Positions 1 to 13,200 of a stretch of DNA of 64,000 bases are shown here, piece by piece. The notes beneath the pieces are model-generated. The model did no database searches and was not told where the DNA came from. It saw only the letters and a program-made list of their open reading frames with translations. The stretch is from positions 19,470,479 to 19,534,478 of the forward strand of contig NC_036450.1 in the NCBI RefSeq assembly GCF_002775205.1, in the 5' to 3' direction. The translations under genes were made by a program, and so were the position numbers. The DNA comes from Xiphophorus maculatus (taxonomy: Eukaryota; Chordata; Actinopteri; Cyprinodontiformes; Poeciliidae). The stretch's first letter is position 1. Each line of letters opens with the position of its first letter.

Positions 1-508
1 TCCTGCCTCTAAAACAAGTTACAATATTTTCAGAAAGGAAGGCATTTATAAAACCTTTTCTAAAATAGCATATCAGGAAGTGGGGGGGGAATAGAAGATA
101 AAAATCCCTTTTTGAGTTTGACAACCAAACATGTTTGAAGCTGGTATCCAAATTTACCATCTGTTGCTTTTGGATATTTGCATAAAATGAATCCAAAGAC
201 AATTTACCCAATGTATAACAGAAATAATTATGTGCAAAACACGTAGGAGACCCACCAAAAAAAATGCAAAGAAAGGCACTTTGGTCAGATGATGGCAAAA
301 CTGAATTTTGACCTACATTTTAAAACACGATGTGTATAAGAAAACTTTTTCTTTTCTTCTTTTCCACCAGTGAGCCACCAGTTTCAGATTTTTGTGACAA
401 AATGTGAAAATGTACACAGTGAATTGAAAAAGGAGAGAACAGTACGTTTGCTGCCTTGTATTTATCATTTCACTGTTATTTACACTGCAGGGTCAACAGA
501 GCCACAGG

Positions 509-3050
509 ATGGTGATCTTCTTTGCCGTCTTCATCCTGACCACACTCCTCATCCTCTATGGCTCCAACAACAGCAATGATGGCATCTACATCCCCTTTCA
601 TGTGGCCATCAGTCACGCCGTCAAGACTGCAGACCTCAGGAAGTTAGCCGGTAGAGATGGCTACATGCCAGTTTTTGGTAACAAGGTAAGATGCTCAACA
701 GGTTATCACCTGGGATTTTAGGAGATTTTGTGGAATGCGACAAAGGTTTAGTTTGAGGTAAAACAGGGTTAGGGGGTAAAATGATACTGAAACTGGCCAT
801 AAGTTTCTAGATAGTATTTGTTTTCAATAGTTGAACCAATTGAGAACTGAGAGTAGTGAAAAACCACACATCTTGCATATGTTTGCCAAAAGCAGGTGAT
901 ACACTTATATCGGGGTGCGTACGGATGCTTGAAATCCATCAAAATGTTTGAATTTTAAATGGGTCTTTTCAAGGCTCGGAAACTGCTTGATTTCTATACA
1001 AAGTCCTTCAAATTGCTCTGTTCAAACGGCACAGTTTTGTACTAAAGTCCAACCTAACGTTTAATTAAAAGCCTAAATTTGAAAAGTGTTTTTTTACAGT
1101 TGAAACTTGCCTTGAAAATGCTTGAATTTTACTGTGAGAAATGTGTACAGATCCTGTTAAATAAATTGTTCTCACCCATTTAACGCAGCCCGCAAAAATC
1201 AATTCAATTCACCACTGTTGTTGAGGCTTAGATAATTCTGTTAAATTTGCTGTAAAAGTTTTACGTCGTCTCTTTCAGAGTATGAACCTGCACTGTCGCA
1301 ACTGCGCACTTGTGACGAGCTCCAGCCACGTCCTCGGTAGCCGGGCGGGGGACGAGATCGACCGGACGGAGTGCGTGATCCGCATGAACGACGCCCCCAC
1401 ATCAGGTTACGAGACGGACGTCGGCAACCGCACCACCCTCAGGGTCGTGGCCCACTCCAGCGTCTTCAGGGTGATGCGGCGGCCCAACGAGTATCTGCGG
1501 CGCACGGACAGCAACTCCACAATCATCTTTTGGGGACCTCCGAATAAGATCTGGAAGGACGCTAAGGGAACTTTGTTCAGATTGATCCAGAGGATCGGGA
1601 TGACCTATAGCAACCTGTCGTTCTTCAGCATTTCACCAAACAAAATGCGAAAGTTTGATAATCTGTTCAGCAGAGAGACCGGACGGGACAGGTAAGCCTG
1701 GTTTGGACGTTGATCACATCTTATGTTTACAGCCTCTCGTTAAGGAACTGTCGTACTTACTGACTGTTTTTGTTTTTCTTCCTGCAAAGACAAAAGTCCC
1801 ACTCTTGGTTGAGCACTGGCTGGTTCACAATGGTCATAGCCATTGAGATATGTGATAATATTAAAGTATATGGGATGGTTCCACCAAATTACTGCGGGTG
1901 AGTATAAAGAGAAGACTTATTACGTATAAACTTTTCATAACAAAAGATTCACCAGGCAGAGATTCATCTAGCTGATTTCTGATCAGGGCTTTTGTAAAGG
2001 TTCTAATGCAAAGTTTAGCTAATTTCTTTAAGAACACAAATTGCTAAAATGGTTTTTCTATTTTCTGCATAAAGTCTCAACAGTCTATAGTGTTTTTTTT
2101 TCTTAAAGCTAGTTTAAGACTACAAAGCAGTATTTCTCTACATGAACGGTAATATACAAATTTAGTAAGATCATGTTACAAACAACAAAGATTAAAACTT
2201 CATTTTTTTGAAAATAAAGACTATTGCTCATTGATATTACTGCACACCTCATAATGGGGAAGAATATATAATTCAAAATAAATTATTATATCCTGTTGCT
2301 AGATCATTGTATCATTCATTCATTTGAAGTATACAGATTCTGTTTGTCATATTCAATCATTAATTTATATTAAAAGCAGACGTGATAACACACTCTGTGA
2401 GAGGGAGCAGTCGGCATTACACAGATCAACAGATGAAAACAGGCAAAATGGTCCCAGAGGTGATAATATAGCATCTTATATTAGTTTAAATATTAATTTA
2501 GTTTTAAATCCTGTTTTTTTTAATAATAGTCTTGTTTGTTTTGTAGTTACTGTTGGTATTGATTGTATTTATTGACAACATTTGTGTAGGTAAGTCATTT
2601 TAACCTTTTTTGTATAACCTCTGTATTTAGTGAGACAAATTACTCGTCCAGGGATAACAGATGAAAAACAGTCTTTTTGCTAATTCTGGCGCATTTGCAA
2701 AAAAGCTAATCAATGCGCATTGTCCCTACCAAAAAAATTCACAAACTTCATCGAAAAACCATCAGAACTTTAGTTTCTGGTCAGTTCGTCAGGTAATTTC
2801 TAATCAAAAATAATTTCCTATCAAATGTTTACCTAAATAATACTGTTATTGCCATCTTTCCAGAAGAAAGCCCGGGTCCAAGAAGATGCCCTACCACTAC
2901 TACAAACCCAGGGAGTCTGACGAATGTGCAACGTACCTTCAGAATGAAAACAACCGCAGGGGACACCACCATCGTTTCATCACAGAGAAACAGGTGTTTG
3001 CCCGCTGGGCCAAGCTGTATAACATCACGTTCACCAGCCCCAAGTGGTGA
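509..3050 (+). CDS. st6galnac6: alpha-N-acetylgalactosaminide alpha-2,6-sialyltransferase 6 (5' end may be incomplete)
   Basis: Type II Golgi sialyltransferase that adds alpha-2,6 sialic acid to GalNAc-containing glycolipids and glycans, using CMP-sialic acid. Coding exons: 509-685, 1279-1691, 1790-1897 and 2864-3050, all with GT/AG borders and continuous phase (294 aa from the Met at 509). A hydrophobic anchor lies at about residues 2-17. The L sialylmotif starts near residue 65 and includes IRMNDAPTSGY. The S motif (SHSWLSTGWF) starts near residue 199. Motif III is Y243-HYY and the VS motif is H269-x4-E274 (HRFITE). The C-terminal part resembles ST6GALNAC6 more than paralogues 3, 4 or 5. 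The first exon seen opens after an acceptor at 489-490 and is in frame upstream of the Met (QQSHR), as in family members that carry a few residues before the anchor. The true start may therefore lie in an exon left of the window. The gene converges on SPOUT1. Confidence 0.9.
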
Positions 3051-3261
3051 GACTTGGTGAGCAGCTGTACAGCCAAGAAGCAGACGAGCACAGCGGATTA
3101 CAAGTTCACGGTGATCTCAAAACGAGGCGTCACAAATGCTTTTATCCGGCAAAGATGGTGAATATATGGGAAATCTTCAGTTAATGATGATGAAGATGTG
3201 TGGAAGTGTTTCCATTTCTGATTTCAGGTACTAAACTTGTATGGCTTTTGGAGCACTGTCA

Positions 3262-4583
3262 ATTGTGGTCAGAAAGTTTACACACCAGCGGCATGAATGT
3301 CATCAGTTTGAGGTTTAATTTGGAGCATATTTTTTTCCTCAGGGTGAAGGAACTTCACAACAAACTCCTTCCAAGTTTTCTGGCAAATCTGGGTGGAGCC
3401 ACAGAGTCAGAATTATACACACAAGCTCAAATGTTTACATACACCCTCTGTAGTAACTGCTTGACGCTCCCATGTCATTACATACGTTTTGTAACTGTTA
3501 ACAAGATCCTAGCATAATGCTTGCTGGATATTCACTCTTTATGCAGAACTGCTATAGTTTGCTTAAAAAGGCAGCTCTGTCCAGGAACTAGGTGCGCACC
3601 AATTGCAGTTTTCTGGCCGATCACCGATCTATTAAAAATCCTGACCTGCCGATTGCGATTCTGCCTGATGCCAATTTTTTTTGTCCAAAATGTTGCTAAA
3701 TGGAGCAAGAAAGTTGTTGAGTTGCCAACAGTGAGATGACTATTGTTAACTGTAAACATATAGATCTGATCTGGTGGGCCAGTCTGCTAGTCAAACCTCT
3801 CTCACAGTAGAGCAGAAGAAGATAACAGTTGATATACATACTTTTGCCGAGGTAGATCAAATCAGTGGTTAAGATCAGCTTCGCATGTAAAAATCGGCCG
3901 ATCGCCGATTTTCCAAAATTGAGGAAATCGACACCGATAAATCTGTGCATCCCTAGCAGGAACCCAACAGATTTAAATAAAGTTTGCACATTTTCAATAC
4001 TACCGAGGTCACAGCTTTGGGAAGACTCTTCCACAAGGTTGATGTTAGCAAGTTGGCTATTACAAAGTAGGTTTTGATGTGCATTTATTGAATGGTAAAA
4101 TCCAGGAAAATTGATTCTTAAAAATTCCTTCCACTTTGTGTGTTGGCAGCTAAACAACCCCACATCCTGAGGCTAGACAGTTGGTGCAGTTTGGTTTAAA
4201 AGCCTTGCCTTGTCTCATTCTTTGTCTCATCTGCCCGTAAAGCGTTCTCCAGAAAACCTTTGGCTTCTCTAGGTGTTGATTCTTTTTTGGACTGAGTTCA
4301 TTGGATTGCCCCATTGTTACCAGTATAGGACTATCCAGTAATAAACATGTCAATGCTTGAATGTTTGAAACTATTACAGCCAATCATGATCACTTACTTA
4401 ATAGTTTGGAAGATTTATATTTAATAGAGTCTAGGAAAAACACAAGTTAGATTTATTTTTTGATAAAATAAATCAGGTTATGTGTGGTAATAATCATTCC
4501 ACCCTGGAAAAAAAAGGGTAACCTCATTTAAAACCCCAAAATAATCTGTTCATTCCAATGAATGTGTGTGTAAACTTCCTCGC
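3262..4583. mobile_element. degenerate Tc1-like DNA transposon
   Basis: The left end carries the fish Tc1-type motif GTCAGAAAGTTTACACAC (about 3268-3285). The right end carries its approximate inverse (GTGTGTGTAAACTTCC, about 4564-4580). Short internal direct copies of the motif occur near 3412-3445. No intact transposase frame remains. Once the inserted MITE is removed, about 950 bp is left, less than a full Tc1 element (about 1.6 kb), so there are internal deletions. End coordinates are approximate. Confidence 0.5.
3589..3955. mobile_element. hAT-like MITE nested in the Tc1-like remnant
   Basis: A 367-bp element. Its ends are imperfect inverted repeats: TAGGTGCGCACC on the left and the complement of TAGGGATGCAC on the right. 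It contains the repeated CGATC/GCCGAT-rich motifs seen in many fish MITEs that start TAGGGATGCACCGAT. It is flanked by a near-perfect 8-bp duplication (CCAGGAAC at 3581-3588 and GCAGGAAC at 3956-3963), the target-site length expected of hAT elements. Confidence 0.7.
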
Positions 4584-5840
4584 TGCATCTGTGTGCCACA
4601 TAGTGCTGTCTGACTGAAATTTTGTACATAGAAAATGACTAATTTAAAAGGTTGTACACATCTCTATATTTTTATGTATTTAAATGTTTTCAATGTTGGG
4701 AGGATTATATCAGCAAGTTCCTTTAATCCAAAATCATCAAGTGGTTTACGACACAATAATTTAAGTAGTTTTCATCACTGTTGTAAAGAGATCATATTCT
4801 AAAATAGCTGCCAAAGACAGATGTCCAATTCAGCCGACAGGCCAATCATAGCGGAGCCTTATGAGACAACACAGCAGCCCAAACACTGTGGTTTAGAGCA
4901 GGCGCATGTTGAACTGGACAACATTGTAGTTTTACAACAACCCAGACCTAACTAACTTCAGTTAAATATTTTTGCCACAAGTGGGAACTAATGCATCCAT
5001 TGACATTTGAAACTGGCCAAAGTTTTAAGTGCATGCAACCAGAATGTATTCCATAAAGGTTTATTTCAGTGCTTTATTCAGTTCAAGAAATTAGAAGGGA
5101 GGTTTAGTTGGAGGATTGCATTTTCTAACCATATTGCCTGATGACCATTCTTGTGCTTTAGTTCTTCAAATCCAGTCATGTTTTGCTGAAAGTCATTTGT
5201 TGGTTATGAAAAGTGTGATTTTTATCTGGTATCAAGTATCAAAATCCAATTAAATATTAAAATTATGGTGATATAAGAGACAGAAATAATTGTTTTTAAC
5301 CACTTTCAGAACAGAGAAGGCAGATATCTTTTTTTTTTTTGTCTTTCATTTTTATGTGACTGGTAAAGAGCAGCACTTCATACTACTGTAAATTATGTTT
5401 GCACCACAAAGATTATATCCATAATAAAGGAAGAATTTGCTGCAGACTGTATTAACTTCGCTTCAAATTTTCTTTTTAAGATGCATGTCTACCATCCAGA
5501 CAACCTCCGAATGAATGTGCAATGACTGTTAGCCTGAAAACATGAGATGCATTCAAGGAGATTCTTGTGCAAGGTACTGAAGCTCAATTTAGAATTGATC
5601 ATCTTTTCTCTGTGCAGATATATTTTGGGTTCTTGCTCAAAAAATTTAAAACTTCAGTGTGTTTTGTTTTTGTTTCAGAACTGTTCATCAAAGCATTGTT
5701 AAGACAGACAACGCACAAACCATGTTCAGTTTCCACTGCATAACAGAGAAAAAAAACTTAAGACTAGTCAATTAAGTCGATGTCTATTTACAGAAGGTAA
5801 TTCTCAGATATGCTACACAAAGATGTGTTTACAGTATTTT

Positions 5841-8800
5841 TCATGAACTACTGGAATCTTCTGAAAAAGCAGCTGTGATCTTCTGTCTCAGTGCTGCCAT
5901 GGAGATTAGAATAGCTTCCTGTTAATAGAAAGATTAAATTACAATACTGAGCGAAAATGGAAACTTTGTCATTATGTTTACAGTGCAGTTGGCTTCTCTT
6001 TATCCGTCTATTTTCGCATTTTACCTCTGTTCTAATGGTTCTGCTGCCCTGATCTGGACATGTATTAAGGTAGAGGTCAAACAAGACGCTGGGGTCGGTC
6101 ACATCCAGGTTTTGGTCTGCATCCAGGCTGGCTTCCAAACCCTGAAGACCTCCAAAAACCACCAAAAGGTGCCTGAAGAGGGGATGGAGGGAATGTCACT
6201 AATTGGCAGGATGTTAACACTAAATACTGTAGACGATTGACAAATAAATTTACATGCAAGCATGCTGATTTTAAAGCACATGGCCAACTGACCTAATCAT
6301 TTAAAGAGCTTTAAACCTACTTGAATGGTGACAGAATGACTTGGTCCACGCTGCTGCCTCTCTCTGAGGTGCCAGCTGTCAGGTCATACCCTTCTTTAAA
6401 GGGACTCTCAGTGAAAACTGAACCTGCAAAAAACAGCCAGCAGCAAGAATTTTTCTACACGTTTTACAGGATTTAAGTCACAGGATTTAAAAAGAAAAAA
6501 AGAGGCACATACTCAGGCAGGATGCCAGGCGGACCGTGTACCCCCAGTAGAGACCACCTTCTGTTCTGGGAACATGAGGCGCCACGACGACACCTTTATA
6601 AAGTCTGCTTTCTGTGCACGCACACACATGGACAAACACTGAACTGATGTTCTATTTGTGTTACACTGCAATGGATGAATAAAGTACAGCATACTCCAAC
6701 GGGGAAAACCTACCTTGATTCTGTGTCTTAGTAAGTTTCACTGTAACTCGCAGATCTGGCTGAAGTTGTTTATCAATCCGCACGTCCTGGAGACAGCATT
6801 TGATAACACAGTCAGACCTGCTTAATCTCTCACTTACCAAATTCAGACTAACAGTTGTGTCAAAGTCACCTTTCTCATTCCGCAGTTCACCAACGAACCC
6901 TTTCCTTGTTTCGGCGGCTTGTTGAGGACTCTTCCTTCCCGGTACTCTGACTCTTCGTCTATCCTCATGTGATGAGGACTGTCCAGAGGATTAAGCAAAC
7001 CTAGTGGAAAATAACATGGACTGACTTGAAACAATGTTGTTTTTGCACTTTTACTATAATTCCAATTCAGTTTTTGTCACTAGTGTTAGAGGTTTAAACA
7101 GAAAAACCCTCTGACAGATAATCTAACAAAAACCCTCTTTCCTTGTAGTTCTACAAGCCTAAACAACCATCTATGCATGTGTGCATTTATGAATCCATCT
7201 AACTTGACACACATCTCTCCTTTCATCTGTTTAATCCTAGCAAGTAGCTCTGCCTGCATCTTCCATATTTTTCCTTCATCTATTCACTTATGAATCTCTC
7301 CTCCCTATTCAAGTATTTGTCCTTTGGCTTGCTATTCATTTAGAAATGTACAGGCATCCTAAATAAAGGCTGACATTGATATAAATATCTGCACTGAATG
7401 TTTGAATTTATACTTTAAAATGCCCCACAAACGGACTGTATGGAATTCAATCATGTAAATAATTCAGATGTTTTTAAACCATCAGAAAGTTGAAGGCTTT
7501 CAACTTTTACTAAACACACACTAAACTGGTGTGTTTAGTTGATCCACATCCAGAGGAAATTTTGTACTATACAAGTAGGTTTCATTGTTGGCAACAGTCA
7601 GCATATGTTTAACAGAAACAGTCTGCTGTTGTGCTGTTTGGGTTGGCCATCTCACATCTGTCTACAAGACACCTACAATCTCAGACCTTTACATATGGTA
7701 AATTCAAAATAAATCACTTAAAAATTATCATGGTTTTAAAATTACCTGCATATTGTAAGTCTTTGTGCACTGGGAAGAACCACTTGCGCAAATACCTGGT
7801 GGAGAACAGGAGCCATACGTGACAAATCGAGGAGTAAACAGCAATAGTTACTGATCTAACCGTTTCCACACTTACTGCGGACACTCCATGTACTGAAGGA
7901 TTCTGGCAAGCTGAATACATGCATGGCCCTTCTTTCCAACACCTTTGAATTCTCCTTCGACACTCCTGGAGCAAAAACAGCATCACTTGGTATTCTGATG
8001 GTGCAAATAGTATTTACACTAAATGTTTTCCTCCCGGACCGCTTACTTGACATCTTCCCCCTGCTCGTCGAACACGACGATCTCGTCGACGTTGAACACG
8101 ACGCAGGCTCGGGCGATCTGTCCCGCCAGGTACGTCCGGAGCTCAGGGGACTGAGCGTTGTCCAGGACGGAGCCCGGAAGGGCCACGCTCACCGTGTAAG
8201 CTCGACCTGAAAAACACGTCCCCGTCTGTTTACGGCTACCTGAGCCAATAATAACTGATAATCACTAAATGACGACTATTACCTTTTTTACTCTGGCTTT
8301 CCTCCTGCTCTGCTCTTTCTGCAGTCTCTTGCTGTTTCTGCTTCTCCAACCGTTTGATGAGTTTAGCATTTTTCCACTGCTTGTGTTTCTCCTTTACTGT
8401 TAGGGACAAAAACAGTTTACAGTTATCTTAGAATTACAATACAGATCATTTTTAAGATAATTTATTTCAATGAAATATATTTTGACAGGTTTATGTGCCA
8501 AAATTGAGCTTCTTTAAGTCGTTGTCTCAGAAGATCCTACACCAACATATGACAGAAGACGTTTTATTCTCTATAGCATGATAGAAGACATCACTTTGAT
8601 TTCTACTAGAATTCTGAGGTGTACAGAATAAAAGGGAATGGTGGGAAAACAGTACCTTGTGGCACTCCTTAAGAGCAAACAACCTCACCTGAAAGCTACA
8701 CGAGGCTAAATGGTAGAGGAAAATATACATGGAAATGGTCTAATAAGTCTGACAGTTCCTAAATCTGTTAATCAGTTATTTTATAATATCAAAACGATAA

Positions 8801-9334
8801 ACACCCATCAAACAAATGCTAAGCTACAAATCAACCATACGTTTAACATTATGCACTTTATATATCGTTTTACCCATTTGTGTAAGGAATGGATCCTATT
8901 ATTTAGAAATGAATTGCCTCAAATAGCTTTGACCTCATATTCTGCTGTTATCCATTTCATCTTTACTGACATGAGTTCAAACTTGTGGCGCTTGATGGTG
9001 CTACTTCAAGTGACTTGAGCATCTTAAGTCTTGTATAATAAAACGTGGGCTATGCGTATTATCACAGCTAGAGTATTCCAGATAATGCTAAACCAATGTT
9101 TCCTAGTCTGCCACTAGTGAAACCTAGTGAACATGCAGCTGTTAGCACAGTTAGCTTCTACTCACATTCTGCTTTCCTTTTCTTCCAGGGAATCTGGTCC
9201 CCGAACTGAAATAAATTAGGCATACATTAAAACAGATGACAATATCAATGACTCACACTAACGTGTTAATTATATTATATCAGTACCTGAGAGGACGGAG
9301 GTTTAGGTCTTTTCTCTGCACTATTGGTCGACAT
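5841..9334 (-). CDS. spout1: SPOUT-domain methyltransferase 1 (CENP-32, C9orf114 homologue)
   Basis: SPOUT-fold RNA methyltransferase family protein. The human orthologue (CENP-32) acts at kinetochores and in anchoring centrosomes to the spindle. Twelve exons on the minus strand: 9287-9334, 9166-9205, 8283-8396, 8047-8206, 7876-7965, 7746-7795, 6870-7000, 6714-6786, 6513-6611, 6321-6423, 6025-6172 and 5841-5918. They join without a phase break to 377 aa (human 376). The N-terminus is Lys-rich and charged. The SPOUT domain then starts near residue 70 with YTVSVALPGSVLDNAQSPEL and continues through DEIVVFDE, NPLDSPHHMR, LYWGYTVRLASCLS and LVVFGGLQGLE, ending PSVLFDLYLNTCPDQGSRTIRTEEA. The gene lies about 0.9 kb downstream of KYAT1 on the same strand, as neighbours do in human 9q34.11. 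Exon borders were read by eye; the closing reading frame supports them. Confidence 0.95.
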
Positions 9335-9400
9335 TTTTCAACATCTACAGTCAATATCTACACGTGGGTTTATTTACTTCCGGGTTGACTTCCGCATAAA
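9335..9400 (-). promoter_or_regulatory. SPOUT1 promoter with E-box and ETS sites
   Basis: Immediately upstream of the SPOUT1 start (minus-strand transcription) lie a CACGTG E-box (9361-9366) and two TTCCG/CGGAA ETS-type sites around 9377-9394. This is a common combination for TATA-less housekeeping promoters. No TATA box was seen. Confidence 0.4.
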
Positions 9401-10121
9401 ATAAAAGTCGAATCAGTTCTTCTTCTTTGATGTGTTTTGGTTGTTGGCAAACGACACAATTGGTGTATTACCGCCACCGACTGGTATGGAGTGTCGACCA
9501 GAACATCACTCAAGAATTAAATTCTATTATGTCGAATCAATTCACTTAAACCTCGACCAAATAAAGAAAATGTAGTTTATTAGCAAATTGACTTTATTTC
9601 TATTGCGATTGGTTGACCAGCTTAGTCAGTCTTACATGTTTATGGTTAATTTAGTGTGCAGCAGTGTGCCGATAAAACAGATAAAACACAGGGAGTCATA
9701 CACACATAACAGTGCTTTTAACATCTTTAAGGGGAATAATTATTTAACATTTATAGAACAGAATTGGAATTCTTTGACAAAAATGTAATTAAAACATACA
9801 GTTTGCAATAGACACATTTTTCCCCTTTTTTGTTGGAAAAAAGTATTTGTGTAGTTGATACATTTTAAAAAACTAAGGATGCTAAATAGGACATGCATTC
9901 ATAAAATTAAAAATATGTAACAATTGTTACAGATTGTGCAAGTATGTAACAATCTGAAACTCTAGCATTCAACATCCTCTCAAAAAAATACAAAAAGATC
10001 AGCGACAAAAATAACTAGAATCTCCACACAAGTAATTGTCGAAAAACAATGAGTGAAATCACTTAGCAGCTATAATCATCACAAGCATAATGTGAACACA
10101 GAACAACTGTTTGCTGAATGC

Positions 10122-10127
10122 TTTATT
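10122..10127 (-). terminator. KYAT1 polyadenylation signal
   Basis: Minus-strand AATAAA about 140 bases past the KYAT1 stop codon. It is the first canonical hexamer downstream of the stop. Confidence 0.55.
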
Positions 10128-10262
10128 AAACTTTCAGACCAGATGAGTGGTGTGAAAAACTTTGACCGAGGACAAACACAAACATAAACATGATTCCTGA
10201 ACAGTTTTCCTGAGGAGGCTCAGTAGGTTGCTCTAGAAAACATGGATGATGGACGGTAAATT

Positions 10263-13200
10263 TCATTCTTTTTGACTCCACTTTCTTAAGATCTCTTCCG
10301 CCGCTTCCAGTGTGGAGTCTTCCTGTTTAAAGAAAACACAACAAAATTTTTCTGATTGAGAGCATTGACAAGTGAAAAAGAAAAGACCATCAGTTTTGAT
10401 CAAAGTGGCTGTATTTACCTTAACGAAACAGAAGCGGATGTATTTGTCAAACTCTTTGCTGTGTTCTGGACTGAAGAAAGCAGAGACTGGGATTGTCGCT
10501 AAGCCCTTGATAAAAACAAATAAAAAAATTAGGTACTAAAAAAATTGTGAAAAAAACAAAAACAAACATATGAATTTTTTAAATAATATCTACTAGACTT
10601 TACCTTTTCCTTAATCAACCATTTGACAAATCTAAAATCGTAACTTTCGTTCTTGGTGCTCTCATCATTTAGATCCACATCTGTTCAAAAGGAAGAAAAG
10701 ACTCAGGTAAACATCATTAGGAAGCCCAAATAAACGCCCGCCGGATGCAAAGCGTCCAGCTTAGATGTTTGCTTGTCACTCACGGACAGAGGAGATGTCT
10801 GTGATCATGAAGTATCCTCCCTCTGGCATGACTGGCTGCAGGCCCACACTACGCAGACACGAGGCCACCTTCTGCCTCTTTTGGTGCAGCATCGCAGGCA
10901 GCTGCTGGAAGTAGCTCTCTGGAGTCCCGAAAAGCTCATACTCGCGGTCGAATCCGTGGGATACGGCTTCCTGGGTGACAACGGGATGAGTGGAGAATTT
11001 AAAGAAACGCTAGAGATACGAATAATGCTAGAAATATTGTTTTTATAAACAGATTTTTTTTAAAGGAACTTTCAAGACGTTTCTGATGGAAAAGGACACA
11101 GGCATCTCTCAAAAGATGCTTGTGTCAACTTCATCCAACTTCATCCACTTCATTCAAGTTCCATCCACATTCTGAAGACATGCTGCAACCAATGTACAGC
11201 TAACTCCTTCACAGGGAAACTTGGAAGTCAATGCTGTCCAGCATGTTGTAGATAAGCCCGTGCTCCAACACAGGCTAACTAAAGGGATAAATGATCCCTC
11301 AAACTTACTATGTTCTGTAGTTACCTAATAAAAGATTAATTTATTCAAAGTGGGAGTGTTGAAGCGGAGGGAAAGGGGGGCAAAAACATACAGGGCCCAA
11401 GGCCTCAATTACTAAAACTCAACATTATTGCTTTGAAGAAATTAGTAAGCTGCTGTATGTCATCATATGGAGCAATGTTTGTCCATGAAGTTACCTGAGC
11501 TGCTGTTGCACAGTGATACACCGAGTTCTGATGGATGATTTTCATGTGTTTGATAAGTTTTCCTGAACTTATAGCCCAGCCAACCTAAAACCAGAGATAG
11601 TATTAATTACAAAACAATTAACAGCAGAAACTCTAAATGACAACAGCCTGTGTCTTACCTTCCAGCCAGTAGCACTAAAGGTTTTCCCAGCACTGCCCAC
11701 TGTTATGGTTCGTTCCCACATCCCAGGAAGGCTGGCTGTCAGAAACACAAGCGGCTGATGAATGTGTGTTTGATGAGGTTGAGTCGAAGTCGTGCTCGTG
11801 TCTCACCTATCTTTATGTGCTTGGCTCCGTCGTAAGTGAGCCACTCGTACACCTCGTCGCTGAAGCACAGCAGATCGTGTTTAATGCACAAGTCGGCAAT
11901 CATCTGCAGTTCCTCAACCTTGTAAACCTGTAAACCCAGAACTCACTCATTACGTTTATTTTTTCACCTCCGTGTTGAAAGGGATGTTTGCGAAGAGCTC
12001 GGGTTTCCTAGCAGAGTGGGCATCATAAATCCCACCTTGCCTAAAGGGTTGTTGGGAGTGTTGATAACGATGGCTTTTGTGCGGGGAGTGATTTTGCTGG
12101 CGAGCTCCTCAGCAGACAGAACCCAGTCTCCACTTGACAGGACGGTGCTGCCCCCTTTCTACGGTTAGTGGCAAAAACAAAATGTCTCTCACATGTCAAA
12201 CAAGAGCGTCCAAAGGAGCTCAGAGACATCAGGTCCTTCAGATTTAATCATTTACCGGTCTCAGCGGCACATACACCGCGGTCCCTCCCGCCATCAGAAC
12301 CATCGGCTGGTAGCAATCAAAGAACGGCTCCACAATTATCACCTGAAGGATAAAATCCCATCAGTTGTGGTTCATAACAAAAACATTTCTACAGATATTT
12401 ATTTACACAACACCTAGCACAAGTAATAATTCTCCTTATACTTGTAATCTGTCGTTTTTAAAAAGTCTGACAGCTAAAAATCTGATGAATCAGTTCTTCC
12501 TACTCAATACTTCGCTCAATTAAAGCCATAATCTGCACAAGCCACAAGTTTAGCTTGGGCTTAGTTAGATTGGATGAGGAATATTTGTGAATATTCATTT
12601 TCAAGTCTTCCCAAAGATTCATCAGATTTATGTGTGGACTTTGACTAGATCGTTCTGACACAATGATATGCTTTAATCTTGTGGTTACGGTTGTATGTTC
12701 AGGGTTGTCGTAAGATGACCTTTATGTGATCATACTGAACAAAAGCATTACTCTGAAAAGAAAAACTTACAATTAGCTGAATAGATCACACACACACAAC
12801 AGTTTAAACCAATTGTGTATTGAGGATGCAGTGTTAGTTTCCTCATGACAGCATTTCATTTGAAGGACAAAGTTTAGTTTTGGTCTCATTAGACAGGAGA
12901 ACCTTTTTCCACATGGATTTCCTACTTACCTAAAAAAAACAGGACCTTCATAGGACCTATTAGTTTTTTGGGAATACATTTTTTTAACCTGCTCCTTTTC
13001 TTTAGGATTTTGTTAAGTCCTACCCTGATTTAAACTTCACAATAATCTTCATCTCGTGTTTATGGTACAGTACTGCCTCTGGCAAACCTCAGAGGCCTTC
13101 ACAAAACAGCTATACTTTCACTAAAATTAAATTCTGTGCAGGTGAACTCCACTAATTTTGGAACTTCTGAAGGCAACGGGGGTCAACAGAGTAAAAAGAG

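Larger units (their letters stand above)
3051..5428 (+). other. ST6GALNAC6 3' UTR/downstream region
   Basis: No gene was seen between the ST6GALNAC6 stop and SPOUT1. The stretch is AT-rich and includes a degenerate Tc1-like transposon with a nested MITE (listed separately). An AATAAA at 5423-5428 is the best distal polyadenylation signal before the convergent SPOUT1 3' end; another AATAAA at about 3975 lies just after the MITE. Which signal is used cannot be decided from sequence. Confidence 0.45.

Noticed and set aside
1279-3050. Assignment as ST6GALNAC3, 4 or 5
   Set aside because: The segments around MPYHYYKPRESDEC and RRGHHHRFITEKQVF, and the short C-terminus ending SPKW, fit ST6GALNAC6 best from memory of the family.
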